DNA of 64,000 nucleotides. Source: Hydractinia symbiolongicarpus (Eukaryota; Cnidaria; Hydrozoa; Anthoathecata; Hydractiniidae). The stretch covers positions 22,511,001-22,575,000 of the forward strand of contig NC_079882.1 in NCBI RefSeq assembly GCF_029227915.1, in the 5' to 3' direction. The notes beneath the pieces were generated by a model. That model did no database searches. It worked only from the letters and a program-made list of their open reading frames with translations, and was not told where the DNA came from. Of the stretch, positions 12,934-26,849 are shown piece by piece (within the stretch, counting starts at the first letter, position 1; each line of letters begins with the position of its first letter). The position numbers were made by a program, and so were the translations under genes.

Positions 12934-13575
12934 CCTTATTCCATGAAATTAACGAGTCAAGAAATAAACGCGAATTAAATTAACGGTCATGAAATTAACG
13001 TGGTTTAATGAAATTATTTTTAAACAGGCATTTAATTAACGCAGTTGGGCAAGGTTGTATTTAAAATGCACTTAATTGACGCAAATTTTAGAATATGCGA
13101 TATCACATGAAGCAAAACTTACAGCAACAGTCGACTCCACGGTAGTAAATGGTAGTAAGTAACGGTAGTAAATAAAAATTTTCGTTGTTTGGAAAGACAA
13201 TGGCAAAAATTTCAAAATTTTGGAAGAGGAAGTATGATTTTAGTTAATTTTCCACTTGGATCAAGAGTATGAATATTATACAAAAGCTATTTTAAAAAAG
13301 ATTGTTGAAAAGGAGAACACGGTTGAGATATCGTCGAATGAGTAAGACATAGTAGAAAATTTGTTAAAAAAATTGCATTGTTGTTTTTTAGGGTTTTATA
13401 TATTAAAAAAGTATTTTTATATAGTAAAAAAGTCACCAAATTAACTGTATTACAACTAACGAGTCATAAAATTAACAGTCTTTAAATTAACAATGCATTT
13501 AATTAACGGTCATTAAATAACGCGAATTTTGAAAACCGTGTAAATTTCATGACTCGTTAATTTCATGGAATAAGG
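12934..13575. mobile_element. 642-bp terminal-inverted-repeat element with TA target duplication
   Basis: 26-bp ends match exactly in inverted orientation: 12934-12959 starts CCTTATTCCATGAAATTAAC, and 13550-13575 is its reverse complement. Both ends are flanked by TA (12932-12933 and 13576-13577). The inside is rich in repeated AATTAACG motifs and has no transposase frame. A TA duplication fits a Tc1/mariner-like or other TA-targeting transposase. The superfamily is not settled by the ends alone. Confidence 0.8.
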
Positions 13576-14279
13576 TAACTTTTCTTTCGCTACCAAAAAG
13601 AATTGAAGAGAATTTGTTTTGAAACTAAAGTAATTAAATTTTAAGTAGTGGTATTTTTGCATATTTCTGGTCAGGTAAGTAGCGTTTGAAATAATCTAAT
13701 CGCATTTTCTATTATACCGGCTTTTTGAAATTTGAGAAAAATGGGGATGTTGAGGTCAGCAAGAATTAACGAATTTTGAGAGTTGAAATTTAATCAAATA
13801 ACGAATTTATACTGGTTTGGACGACGTGAAACATATTTTGTTTATTTCTGTTATATTTGCTTATACCGGTTAAGGAAACATATTTTTTTCAAAATGTTTG
13901 TATGTATGTTGTGCTTTAAATAAATTTAGTCTAACAAGAGTGTTTTATTTTTGATGTACCAGGAGAAAATATGATAATAACTTAACCTTCTCCGAATTTA
14001 TGTTTGTCATTCGTTTGGAAGCGCAAAAAACATTTGCGGAGACTATTATGTCAGCACTGCGTCAAATTTCTTGATATAGCTGACAATTTATCAAGACTAG
14101 GTGTCTGTAAAAGGCATAGTAGATGTTTTTATTTTCCTATTAAGTTGCCGAAAAAATCAATGTCTCAAATGTTAATCGACAAATTAAGCGTCGTGATGTC
14201 AATAACATTATATTAACTTTAATAGCTTCCTTTAAATTAAATAAGCAATTACAATACACTTATTAATTTAATGCCAAAT

Positions 14280-15225
14280 AATTTGGGAACAAGGTAACCA
14301 CGTAACGTAACCACGTTAATTTTTTCATACCGCGCGCTTAACTATGGACCACCAGGGAATAAAATAGGACCAATTTCATAAAGTTGGGACAAGCACTGAT
14401 TCGGCACAGATGTGAGATTGAAAATTAATTTTTAAACTTTAATATCTTAACTTATATCAAAAGCATATACATTTTCCCGATCAGCGTTTTAAAAGAATAT
14501 TTTGGACATTACTCTTCGCTTACGTCAGCCAAACTCTTAGAACTCTTTAACCGTTCCTTGCAAGTACACGATCCTGTAAATGTTCTTCATCTGTGTTTCA
14601 AACTCTACACAAAAGGCAAAAGCTAACAAAATCTCCCAACAAACTTTTTCCTGCACTGACAGGTCATTGCTGGCGTTATCAAATTTCAAGTGACGGATCT
14701 TTTCAATTTTTCGACTGCTTTGAAGCCAAATACCTCGGACACCATGTGCTGAGGTAAGACGGGTTTTGTCGTATGGGTACGAAGGGACAACCTGGGACTA
14801 AATTGGAAAAGTTTTGCAAACCTGTGTCCCTAAATCTGTTTCGGAATTAACAGGATAATGACATCATCTAAAAACCGTAAGATTCCAAAACTTCTGTAAC
14901 TCTTTGTCAATGATTATTTATGAAGCATTGACACTGATTTTTAACGATTGTGGAAACAAATGCCTGTCTGCTCCTGCAACACTACACGTATTGCAGATTG
15001 TAGTGGGTTTAAGTGAATTTAGCTTCCTTCTATTGAGGACCGTTGTTACCTGGTTGATTCTATAATTTTCGAGACCTGTACGAGAAAGGCAACGGGTATG
15101 CAAATTTCTTAAAGAAGTTTTGTGTCTAAACAGGTCCTTGTTGACGTCAGTAAAATTTAAGGACGTCTTTTTTCACTGTTGTCCTGCCTTGGTAGATTTT
15201 TCAACGGGCCTTCAAGGAAATAAAA
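14280..15225 (+). mobile_element. Diverged Helitron-like relic
   Basis: Segments resemble the body of the Helitron at 58569-59319. Shared pieces include a CCGCG...TAACTA.GGACCACC patch near 14330-14355, an AATCTGTTTCGGAAT patch near 14835, an AGGCAACGGGTATGCAAATTTCTTAA patch near 15090, and a decayed 3' hairpin-like GGTAGATTTTTCAACGGGCCTT near 15191-15212. The ends are not intact, so the limits are approximate. Confidence 0.5.
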
Positions 15226-16465
15226 TATTAACGAAAACCGTGTGGGCCTAAGATGCCTTTCCTAGTGACAGGATTGTTTGTTACCGGTTGGACGTTGTAT
15301 TCCATTATTTCTACACATAATTGTGATAAAGAAAACCAATTGGCAGATGTACTGCGAATGGAACCACAAACAAACTTTGTTAAAAATGGTGAGGAATAGA
15401 AATGCCCATGAAGATATATGTGATACAGCTTGCTCAATAAATATATCTGGTTATTAAAGGCCTTTTTGTGACGAGGTTAACGGACTTAAAAAAGTGCTGT
15501 TTTGTTTCTTGGAAATAAACCGTCTAAATTCTGAAACTCGTAGAGTATATATAATCCAAAATAGTTATGTATGTAACTTTGTAATTCGGTTACATCGGTA
15601 TGAAAAATACTCAATTATAAATATTAAACGTTCCAAATCAATAACATCTTTCTTTCTCGATAAGCTGAAAGCAGAAACCACAACCATGCCTAAATGAGTA
15701 CTGCAGTTAAGCCAATACACTAGTTCGTAGTTTCGGCGAATTATTGCTTAAATAAATCTTTTTTTGCTCTTCTTAAAAACTAAAGAAAGGAAGCAAACTA
15801 TTATAAATTAAGAAGGCTCTGACCATGAAATAAAAAGAAAAGTTACAATTACTACACATATGTTTCAAGTAGGGTCACTGGCAAAAACATAGTTAATTTT
15901 CATGCCGTGGGACTAATTATTTCTTCAGAAAATTAGAAATATTCATAATGTCCATTGTGAAAGCCTTATTAAATTCATTCTGTTTACTTCCTTTTTTCAA
16001 CAGAAAACGAGAGAACAACTTAAACTGTGAAGAGGTGTATTGCTGATGGCATTAAATATCACAAACATGGTAACCCTCTTAAATGTAAATATATAACCAA
16101 AACCTTGGATAAAAAGTATTACAGCATGCATTATAGCGAATTGAAGCATATCTGCGAATAACGAGACATTTTAGCAAAGTGGATGCGTTCATTTTCTTCT
16201 GATGTAACCAAAAACCTTATATCCAATTTGTTAACGTTATTGTTAACTTTGCAACATAATTTTATCCCCTCTTTTGCTGAATTTCATGGACGGGCGAAGC
16301 CGCAGATGTTTTCGAACCTAACAACGATTCTATTATATTAATACCTTGTTATTTTGTTACGCCATAAGTTAATGTGTTTATTTGGATTAGAAGTAGCATG
16401 TCGAAAAGTTTATTGACGTTAAATGAAGACGTGAATCCAATACACTGACCGTACTATTTCTAAAA

Positions 16466-16750
16466 CTAGTTGATAAGGCCCTCAGAAATATCTACTGAGG
16501 CAAAAAAAATATTGGTTGCTTAAATTGTGATTACGTCAGCTATGACCCATTGATGCACAGTAAAATTTTTATACCTTTTGGACAAACGGTTGATCGAGCT
16601 ATATGAATATGGTTTGAATTTCATTTCATGTAGTCCCTTCCAAGCTATTTAGCCTCAAACATAAAAAAGCGATTCAATGGCTTTGCTAATTTAAAATTGC
16701 TAATTTACCTTACATCAAACCGTTACATCAAATTTTACTAACATATTATA
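16466..16750 (-). mobile_element. Helitron-like relic with 3' end preserved
   Basis: On the minus strand the 3' end is recognisable: CCTCAGTAGATATTTCTGAGGGCC forms a hairpin, followed by TTATCAACTAG ending at 16466 and then T. The body to the right shares the CAAGCTATTTAGCCTCAAAC-type segment with the other copies. The 5' end was not identified. Confidence 0.55.
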
Positions 16751-17401
16751 CTGTTTACAATATACTGTTCACAATATGTCGAACTGATTATAAGTGTAGA
16801 AAATTACTAAAATGTGTAAAAAGTTCTTGCTTACAAAAAGAAATAAAAAAGAAAATATAAAAACCAAACTATAAGGTAACCGCCCAGCGATTTTCTGATA
16901 AAACCCATAAAAACACGAAACGGTTTTACTTTGAAACAGCAATACAAATCCACATCTTGTAATAGGCGAGAAAAACAATGTTTTATATGGATATGTACAA
17001 GAAAAAGCTGCGCATGAGTAAAACGAACCGCAAACGATGGCAGTGAGGATTTTTAATTATTTTCTGATTTTGTGACATAAGAATAAAGAACTTCCCAAAA
17101 CCTGTTCCTTCATCCTTCCTAAATGAACAAAAATCTTAAATACATTTTAATTAATTAGAAATAATTGCAACTGAAAACACCAAAATATTATTCAAAATGC
17201 ACTAATATTCTACATTAAAAAAGAAGCGCTTATTCCAGTCTCACATGATTAATTACATATTTCATGTTTCTTTACAAAACAGTTTGTCATATGGCCGCTT
17301 GATCAAATAGATGGTATTCTTATTGTTTCTGGGATCAAGGTAACGCTCCGCTGTAAATGTTTACAAATTAATTAATTGGTCTCTTTCTGTTGCGCTAGGA
17401 A

Positions 17402-19050
17402 TTAATTAAAGTTGGAGTACGTTGCAAATGAATCCAAGTACTTATTCAACACGGTGTAAATGAACTGATACTGTCGCTAAAAGAGAAAATGAGTGAATAA
17501 ATACAGTGTGCGGAAATTCAAATGTCTTCTAAGTTTATTCATTTATTTTTTATTCTTTCATTTAATTGACTCACTTAGTGATTCATTTTTTCAATATTTC
17601 ATTCATTACTCGTTATTTTATTTATTGCTTTTCCTAGTGGATCTGACATTATTATTAGGACTTTAAACTTGACTTACCATGTTTTCAACAAACTCAGGTC
17701 TTGCTAATCTCATTCTTCGTACAGTTTGAGACACATCAGCATGCTGTTCAACTTTCAGTTGGTCCAATGCATTCATACACGCTATGAAAGTTCCACTACG
17801 ATTTGCACCATCACTTAAAATACAGAACAAAATATTTGTCGATACAACTATTCTGTTGCTTCATCAATGTGAAGGGTGTTGGAAATAAAAATTTTATCAC
17901 CTGCAGGTAACCAATATGGTGCCATCTCCATATGCGACTTTAAAACTTCACCAATTAAAGTGAGCAAAGAACTACAATCAGGAATATCATGGTTTGGCCA
18001 ATTTAATTGCAATTTATTAACTTTGCGATGATTCTAAATTTAGGAATAGTATAATTGAATCAGTCAATAATTTAACGCTGATACAGACGAAAAAACAAAT
18101 TATCTTGCGTGATAAACTAAGTTTTTCTTGTTTCAACATCAACTGCTAGAAGTATTCAAATGTAACTAGCTGTAACTATGTCAAAACAATATAACAAACA
18201 ACGAAATTTCTTCGTAATTACGTCTTTTTTGAATTCTTTAAGACACGCTATTTTAAGTTTCTGATGAATGCTCATGGTGATTTATTATTGCTGGAAACTT
18301 GGACTTCATTTATTTGTTAAACACTTGAACACACAGTCAGTAATCTCATGAAAGGATTGTAAGGCAGACATAATTAGTCATGTGACATTTCTTGCCATTA
18401 AATTATCTTAATTCAGGTTTTAGCATCAGAACAGCAAAAGCTAGAGAGATAAGCTGTTTTTTCTATTCATTACAAAATGTATATGTAATCGCACGTTTAC
18501 GAGTGCAATTAGGAAATAATCGAACGAGTATTTTTTTTTACTTTTAATTTTCTGAGTCCGTTAGGACGAGGATAAATTTAAAAAGCAAAAAGAATTACGA
18601 GTTCGATTATTTCCTAATTGCACTCGTAAACGTGCGATTACATATACATGTTGCAATCAAAAATTCTATCTGTTTTGCCCTTTTTAAGGGCATAAGTATA
18701 CGTACGTAAAGAAATTGCAAACCGTTTTGTTTGATATAATGAAGGACTGCACATTGATATCACCAACACGAGTGCTTGATTCAACATTTACTGTAAGATT
18801 ACCAAACTCTTCTGATCCCTCAACTGGACAAAAGGATATATAGTTATGATAATTCTCGTCAGTGCTAATAACACCACAATCGTAGTCACATTGTTTGCCA
18901 TGATAGCCTCCTAAAAATCCTCCAATGTTTCAACTAATGGTGCTTGCGTAGCAATTATACCATCTTTCTTTTTGTAACCATTAACAAAGACAGCGTTGAT
19001 ATAATCGGTAGAATTTGTGGTTTGAGGCACATATGCACGAAAAAAGTCCC
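17402..19050 (-). pseudogene. Copy A second phosphatase domain (D2), broken
   Basis: Four exons match D2 of copy B (18723-19050, 17901-18033, 17678-17813, 17402-17476). They end in the same C-terminus (RQYQFIYTVLNKYLDSF...) and stop TAA at 17402-17404. Exon lengths 328 and 133 versus 329 and 140 in B expose a 1-bp and a 7-bp deletion. TAG at 18911-18913 replaces a Trp codon. Confidence 0.85.
18477..18649. mobile_element. 173-bp foldback element (MITE-like) in an intron of copy A
   Basis: The 49-bp arms 18477-18525 and 18601-18649 are exact inverted copies (ATGTATATGTAATCGCACGT at the outer end), around a 75-bp centre. There is no coding content. It lies between the two first D2 exons of copy A, and copy B has no such element at the equivalent place (43915-45111). 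Confidence 0.85.
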
Positions 19051-19143
19051 CTTAAGCAAGGGAAAATTGGGTATAGCTTATATTATATTACTAACTTGTC
19101 CTTAAATTGATGCAAAAGTAAAGTTGAATAAATCAGTGCTTAC

Positions 19144-20227
19144 TTGCTAGTATATTTGGATATCGGTTTTTCGCTACATTTTCCTCTAACAAAGCAGCTT
19201 TATAATTTTCTTGACCAAAAGGTATATTAACGCTGTTTAACCTCTCAAATTCATTTTCCAGAAGGAACATTCCATTTTTTTTATATTAATTCTCGGAAAG
19301 TGCTTTGAAATTCTGATGACATTATTCCAGTGTAACCACAACACAGTGCTTCGTAAATGACACTGTAAACAAATTTATACTGTTCAATTCTTTGCACCAT
19401 TTGTACGCGATCTTCTCGAATACTTTCAAAGTTGTTGTATATATCAACAAGCTGCTTTGTTCTAACCAAGTGCAGCATTGCATCAATGATGATGTATGAT
19501 CCAGTCCTACCAACACCAGCACTACAATGCACAAGAAGTTGCTTCCCACTTTCATATGGGATAAGCTGTCTCACCCGATAGCAGAAATTTAGCAGCAACG
19601 TGGGGTAGTCTGGACAACCGTGGTCAGGCCACGACGTAAAGTGAAAATGCGTAATCTGATGCTTATTATTTTCGTAACACACTTTTATTTTACGAATTAC
19701 ATAGTCAGCATGTACTTGTACGTCAATCACTTCCACTTCAATGCCATTATAAACCTCTTTTCCATTATTTATTGGCCAATACTGCTCACACTTTCGTTTG
19801 CCCTCTTCTGATATCTTTGTAAGCATGACAATAGCTGCAGGTTTTTCACCAAGCACCATTCGCCAGAAATCAAAAATTGTTCCCTTTTTTGGTCCTTGAG
19901 CAGCAATATAATCAACTTGTCCATTATAGTTCTGAATATAGTTTGCATTAATGTAATCACTAGTCCCTTTACCAGTAATTTTCTGCAAGACAACGCGAGT
20001 ATGGTCGTACGCTGTGACGTTCGAGTAACGATTTTTTTCTTTATTTTTAGGCATTGATCCAACTTTATGTTCATGTAAATGTTCCAATGAAATACTTTTA
20101 AATTGCTTTACAATGTCTGAGCTGATTTTATCCTTGTGTTCCAAATAAAATGACAAAAACTCTTGAACAGAAAGAGGTGGAAATGCCGGCTTCGCTGCAA
20201 CAATATAGTAAGATTCGTTTGGTAGAC
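19144..20227 (-). pseudogene. Copy A phosphatase domain D1 exon, open but flanked by stops
   Basis: The frame is open from the acceptor at 20227 to TAA at 19281 and holds a complete-looking catalytic domain. It has the phosphotyrosine loop KNRYSN, DFWRMV, the WPD loop (TSWPDHGCP), the P-loop VHCSAGVGRTGS and the Q-loop QMVQRIEQYKF. Compared with B it ends early: a TCA codon is TAA, and 5 bp are missing just after. An upstream TAA (20314-20316) in the juxtamembrane exon and a TAG in the ectodomain should prevent its translation as part of a receptor. The catalytic core's preservation suggests that loss of function was recent. Confidence 0.85.
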
Positions 20228-20309
20228 CTTTAATAAGAAATAATATTAGCTAATAATTGTTCAAAACCACTTTTAAAAGCGACTACATAGAACTTATTAT
20301 CCATCCGAC

Positions 20310-21506
20310 CTGCTTAGTCGTCTTTATAAACAGTTTCATGTGATTTTAAGTCATTGTGACCTTTCATTTCTATAGAAGTTGAGGAAACACGCTTGTTGCA
20401 AGAGTTCTTCAAGGTTTTACGTCGTCTAAATAAACAAGATATGTATTTCAAAAAAGTTACACAATGTATTTTTTTTTCGAAAATTTAATCTGGCCTAAAA
20501 AATCTTGGTGTTGTTTTCGAGGAAGTTTAGTGTTATCTAGGTTAGGATCTGTCCAACTTATTAATAAACATATCATTTACCTAAAAGTACAAATGACTAC
20601 AAGAGTCCTTAATGTGGCACTAGGTAGAAAAGGGGGTGGGGGCTGAAGCATAAAGTACCAGCCGCCTCTTTGACTAGGCTGAACATTTAATGGGCATATG
20701 ATGTAGTAGTAAAACTTATCGTAACTTTCAGTGTAATGAAAAAGTGCAAAATTTTGTATTTATTTGGGGTTACCGCGTTCTTGGAACAGGGGTAAGTTCC
20801 TTGAATTTGAAATCGGATGACACCAACATAAGTGTTGAAGCAATATGACGTAATTCTTTGCAACTTTTATCTTCAAATGTAGTATTATACAGTTCAGTAC
20901 CACCGAGGAGTTTTGTAGAGAGAGGAAATACATTTTTTATACTCTTTTTAAGCCTCCTTGGTGCCACCAATATTTTTATATAGTAAACGTCGTTAAAATT
21001 ATTTTTGTGTGACACTAATATTTTTGTATAGTCACACATAGAAATTTAAATATATTGTGACGTAAAAGAAATGGCCTATTTTTGATATGTGTGACCATAG
21101 TCATAAAAAAGAGAGACGGGTTCAAGTCGGGTTTGCCTTCTTATGTCTATGGTGTGAAAATCCTTTTGACGTTAGTTTTACTTTATTTTGAAGCGTTTTT
21201 TTCACAGAATGTCCACTAAGACAGTAAACGCTTGCTTTTAGTAATTATCCCAGTTGTTGAGCTTTTTGCTTGCCCTGTTAATCGCCGCTTTCTTGTAAAC
21301 TTTGCGCATAAGGAAAAAGGTGTAGTTAACTTTCACATTGATGTGATAATTTACAAGCATCTTCTTGATTGAAATATACCTTCTCATGAAAAGGATTACA
21401 ATGACAAATACAATGATGACAGCGTCACCAGCAGCTGCAACACCTGCTATTAATCCAATACTTGATGATACTGTTGGCTCCACATGTTTGGGAATCACTT
21501 TCATGT
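20310..21506 (-). pseudogene. Copy A transmembrane and juxtamembrane exons
   Basis: Exon 21380-21506 encodes a membrane helix (IGLIAGVAAAGDAVIIVFVI...) ending in the basic stop-transfer MRR. Exon 20310-20425 encodes the short juxtamembrane segment starting RRKTLK. In the latter, TAA at 20314-20316 lies one codon before the donor. Skipping this exon would not rescue the frame, because the flanking phases differ. Confidence 0.8.
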
Positions 21507-24500
21507 CTAAAATAACAAAATTGTGTATGAAATGCGTCACAACGAGTTAACTTAGGTAATTTCAAGGTTTGTATACAGTTAAAATACGGTTCGATAATTC
21601 ATTTTTCATATTCCCTAATGGAAGTTTTATTTTATTTTAATAAAGCTAACTAAAGTTGATTTGTCGCTGATGTTTAATTAAATTTTAAGCCTGGCTTGTT
21701 TTTAACAGTATTTCTGTACAAATATTTTATTCAACATAAAATATAGAAGCATAAGAGCATGATGCTTGAGAAGAAAGAATACAGGTGAAAGCAATTATAA
21801 TCACAAACAAGAATTTGTGTAAATTAACCAGCGTGTTTAGATAAGTAAACTTACCTATCAGGATTCCTTGAGAGAGATTGGAAAAATAATTGATGTTATT
21901 AAAACCATACTTTGTAATATCCTATTTAAAATTTAAAATATATGGGTAAATAAACATTCTAAACAAGTAATGGTTACGACAAAACATGTAAACCTACATT
22001 TCCATTTATAACAGCTCGAGAATACAAATAATATTTTCCCGTGGTGGATATTCTTGCATTTAAACCATAAACATCTTCTTTACCTTCCACAAAGATAAAC
22101 TTAATACCGTCTGTTGTCAAATCATCAGCTTTTACGGTAGCAGCAAGAAAATAATCTAGATACTTTAATTCAGATTCGGCTTTATTTGCTAGCTGGTTTG
22201 GTAGGTTAATCTTGCGAGTTGTTGATATCACAACCTCATAATAGCTACAAGTAAACATTTACTTTTTTTTAGATGGCACAAATTCAAAAGTTGAATGTTG
22301 CCTCAGAGTTCTTTTTTTATGCTTATGCTAATTTTTGTAGAGAAAGGGAAATTTATAATAACTGACAGAGTTGTTAAATTCAACAATACTTTATTATTAT
22401 AAATGTGCACAGGAAAGAATTTTTTTTAGAAAAAGCGAAATTTTTTGCTTTTTTGCGCGGATGACTAAGTTTTGCGGGAATTTATTTTTCGCCTATGACC
22501 GAACTTAAAATGTAATTGAAAATGAAAAAAAGTAACTTTTTGGTAAAGTCCTTAAACATTTCTATTGCCGATTCACATCCTTTGCTGATTGACGCCAAAT
22601 CTTTCTCCCATAGTGCCTAGCTCATAAATGCTCGTCCTAAGCCTAAAATATCTTTATATTTATATATGCATGACATCTTCTAGCAAAAGGTAGCAGCTAT
22701 AGCTAGCTATCTATTCTGCAAGAGGTAGATATTGTTTTTATGAGGGAACACGAGCATGCTTATAATGTTAGAATTAGATAGTAGCTACAATTTGGAAACC
22801 AACAGTATCCTCGCCCGCCAGATAGTGTAAAATACGCTCGAAGGTTACGAAAGCATAGTTAATTTAAAATCACCGTATCACCTGCAAGCATTAGTGAAAA
22901 GCAAAATCTCCGTTCTTCTATCTACTATCAAGCTTCGTAAAAATATATCATTGTTCTATTATTTTTGTCTATTTTATTATTTACAAAAATTGTAAAAAAA
23001 TGAGGAATATATACTTTCCTTTTTCTTCTTTTTTGTTGCGTTTTTTGGTATATCTTCATGCACACATTACACAATTGCAGACGAACAAATGATACTCACC
23101 TGATTGGTCCGTTTTCATCTGAAGAAGAGGTCAGTGTGACAATCGTAACATTGTTTGTGTCATTAGTAAAAACAGTTTTTACTAAATCAGGTGGCGATGG
23201 ATCTAATAAAAAAGTAATTATCAATAACATCATGTAGAAGATTCTATAAATCGTAAATGATTTAATCAGAACTGTTCTAATTTCTCTAAATTTTTCAAAT
23301 GCACTTACCTTTTGGTTTAACATAAAAGTTGTATGGTGCAGCAGATGTTTTTACTCCTAGAATTTCCGCTGTAATATTAACTTGAACACGAGCTGCTGCA
23401 AAGGTTATGTTTGGAACATTATAAATTAAATGTGGTGTGGTGGTGTTGATAGGTGGAAAGAAGAAATTACTTTCATGTTGATAGTCCTTTGATGCTGCAA
23501 TTGTAAGCTGAGGAAACAAAGCATTGCATATCTTATTGAATACATCAAACAGCTACTATTAATAATTTAAAGCTATTAAGGGTATTAAAAAACCCTAAAA
23601 TAGAATTGCAGATCATGTTGTGATAACAAAATATGGCATGGCAAATATCAATTAGAACAGGTACATACATGATATTTGTCGACTGAAAGAGGATGCGAAA
23701 TTGCTGCTTTCCATGTAAATGTGATTGTTGAAGAAGATATGCTTCTTTGTATTGTATGTGGCTCTTCCAAGACTGAAAATGCGAGAAAATTATTAATTTA
23801 ATTACTTTGCTATTTCAGTGATTCCTAATTTCAAAAAACGACGAAGTTTCAATTTCTATTACCAAACTGACATCCTTTTAATCGAAATCTTAAACAACAT
23901 CTGCCATTGTTACATGATGTTGGAGTAATGTGTAGAAAATTTGTAACGATCTAGGGATTTAACCAGTTTACAGATAATGGAGATATCCGTTCAGTGGTAC
24001 CAATTAGACTCTAAAAGTAATATAAACCGAACAATCTACACGTATAGATTGGGGGAGGGAAAAAGTGGAATAAATTGAGTCATTGGTTGTCTTATTTACC
24101 ACCAGTTTTTACGCAAAAAAAAACTAGCTAGGATGGTGTCTATCTAATTCAAAGATTCCCTTCATTAACGTGCTTTGATTACACTTTTCTCGTTCTTAAA
24201 ATAACTTATGAACTACTTCGTGAGGCACTAGTTTATGCTCCAATTTGTTTATGCTAAAAAAAAAATTTATAATTTATTTTCTCAGAATTTAAGTTAAAAG
24301 GTGCATTACTGGTTTTCATACAGCGGAGCCTGAGGACTAGTAAAACACTTGCAGGGACAGCACAACTTAGTTTCTTGGTGACTTACTCACAACGGATTCC
24401 TTGTGTAATTCGAAAATAAAAAGGAGTGTTTAGCTTTCGCCCTGTTGTTTCTTTCCTAATTCTTTGATCGTATTTATTGTTGATTTTTTTCTTAAATCTA

Positions 24501-26849
24501 TGTTTGACTTCTACAAAAATGAAAGGGATGTTTAGAGCAACTGTTCAAATGTGGAGCATTCATTCAAATGTGGAGCCTCTGTTAAGGCGTGGATCCATTA
24601 AGAAACATGGAGGTAATGACTAAGTGTGTAGCGACTGGTTGTGTGTTTGTAGCAACTGTATTCGCTGTATTAACTGTATTATACACTTGGAAGTTGTGGA
24701 AGAGTTATTTTTAAGACAGGCAGTACACTAAGATTTGCGGCAAATCCCCGTGTTTTCATTAAACCAAACGGGGTTGCGCTAAGTACTGCTATTGTTGGAA
24801 AGTTCTTTTTTAATACCATTTCACAGGATGTGAAGTCCACATGTGCCAACCGCTCGATCCGTGTGTGCTGCAGGTCTCAATTTAAGTGTTTATTATTGAG
24901 TAATTGAGCTGGCCAGCCCTATAGTACTCAATGTCTCTCTTTTAGCTATGATTAATAACTATTGTTTTCATATAAAACAAAACAAAACTGAGGGAAATTA
25001 ATTACAAAAGCATCTAACCCTAATGTATTTGAATATGGATACACCATATTGTACTTTGTATTCTTTCACCCAGCTATCTTCATTCGAATCTCCTTGTAAA
25101 ATTATTCCAGAAATTACTACTTGTTTATTAAATGCAATGTTAACATAATCGGAAGAATCTGTTCCACACCATGCATATGGACTGTCAATATCAATATTTG
25201 TTACAGATGAACCGTTACTGCTGTAGATATTCATATCTGTCAATGTTTCAAAACATACTAAAGAAAAAAAGAAATTAAAATTCAGCATGAACATTGATTG
25301 GAGCAAGACAGCGCAAAAATGCACTTTTACCTGGGTCATAACCATAAACTTCAACTTTCATACCACACTTGTTTTCACAAGTTATTGCTGTTATTTTAAT
25401 ATATTTCATTGTTGTGGGCTGCGATATAGAAACAAAAACAGCACCCAAATCGGCATTCTCCAAAAAATTCTAAAAATAATTTACACAGCACGAATATATG
25501 TAACACGTAACGTTTCATAATATATATATAACATATTAAATTGAATTTTATGCCAGATACTAACCTGTTCTAACTGTATGAAGTTTTCACTGTCGTTTGA
25601 ATAACTTAATACATATTTTTTCACAAACCGTTTATTCCATTCTTTGTAAGAGCCTTGTATAGATATGCCAGTAACTGTTTTTGCTTTTATTAAATCAATT
25701 TGCAAATACATATTGCTACGTTCTAGAATCATCCCCTCTCCAGCAACAAATAATCTCGCTGATTTTTCATTCTGTCCATTGGGTCCAATCAACTGGGAAT
25801 CCTTAATGATACCGCTTGACATACCAAGTGGTAAGAGTATTTCTAAAGAAGTATAAAAGTTGTAATTCTTTTGCATATATATCTCTATAATAACCACTCT
25901 TGTCGCTACTTAAGAAGCAGTTTGATTAATGGTAGAAAAGCTACCGAATAACAGAATAACTCAACCCTTTCTTTGATTTCAATTTAAACATATAATATTT
26001 AATTAGACCTACAAAGTTACACATTTCATTGACACACGAATTGACACAAAACTTATTAAAAGATAACGCAAAAATGATACTCAGATCGGTGACAAAAAAT
26101 TTGGTCCAACCTCAATTTTTTGAGGTTATTTTAAAATTGGAAAGAACTATGAACTCGCCTTTCATTAGCAGCCGAAATGTTGCGAAAATACAACTTCTGT
26201 GTATACAAAGTCACGATACCGATCCATTATCAATGTCCAATTTTATACCATGACTAATTTTGTCATCAATTTCATGTTATTTTTTCCAGTATCATAGAAA
26301 TAATGATGAAATTTTATTAAAAGTTAAAATAATAATTTAATTTTTGGTTAGTCCTACTGGCTTTGTACTGCTGCTAATTTCAGTGTTAAGATACGCGACT
26401 GATCTGTTTAGACGCAGTTTAAAAATGTTTTCCACTCCTAGAACTTTACGGGAATTAAAGCAAATAATTGAATTTTGTGTCCCCTATTAAAACATCATGC
26501 GAAGTAAGTCGCAGGATAATCAGGCAGTTCCTTACTTATTGCGCCATATAATTTTATGAATATGCATTGAGCTATATATAATATGTGTGTGTATCTTATA
26601 TGCATATCTACGTAAATTCAAATTGGCCCATTTGAAGAGAACACCTGAGAAGGTTTTTATGATAAAAGAAATAGTTTTTTTGGAATAAAGTAAGCCCACT
26701 CGACTAGCTTGATATACCCTAAATTCGCCACTGCATGTGTCATGTAAATTAGGTAAAACAGATACAGACAACATTACCTGCCTAAATATGCATAGGGTAT
26801 AAGATTAACAAGCAGGTTGTTACTTAAAAACATCAACAATTTTACTCAC

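Noticed and set aside
21110-21140. GGTTCAAGTCGG resembling a tRNA B box
   Set aside because: No matching A box or cloverleaf could be formed around it.
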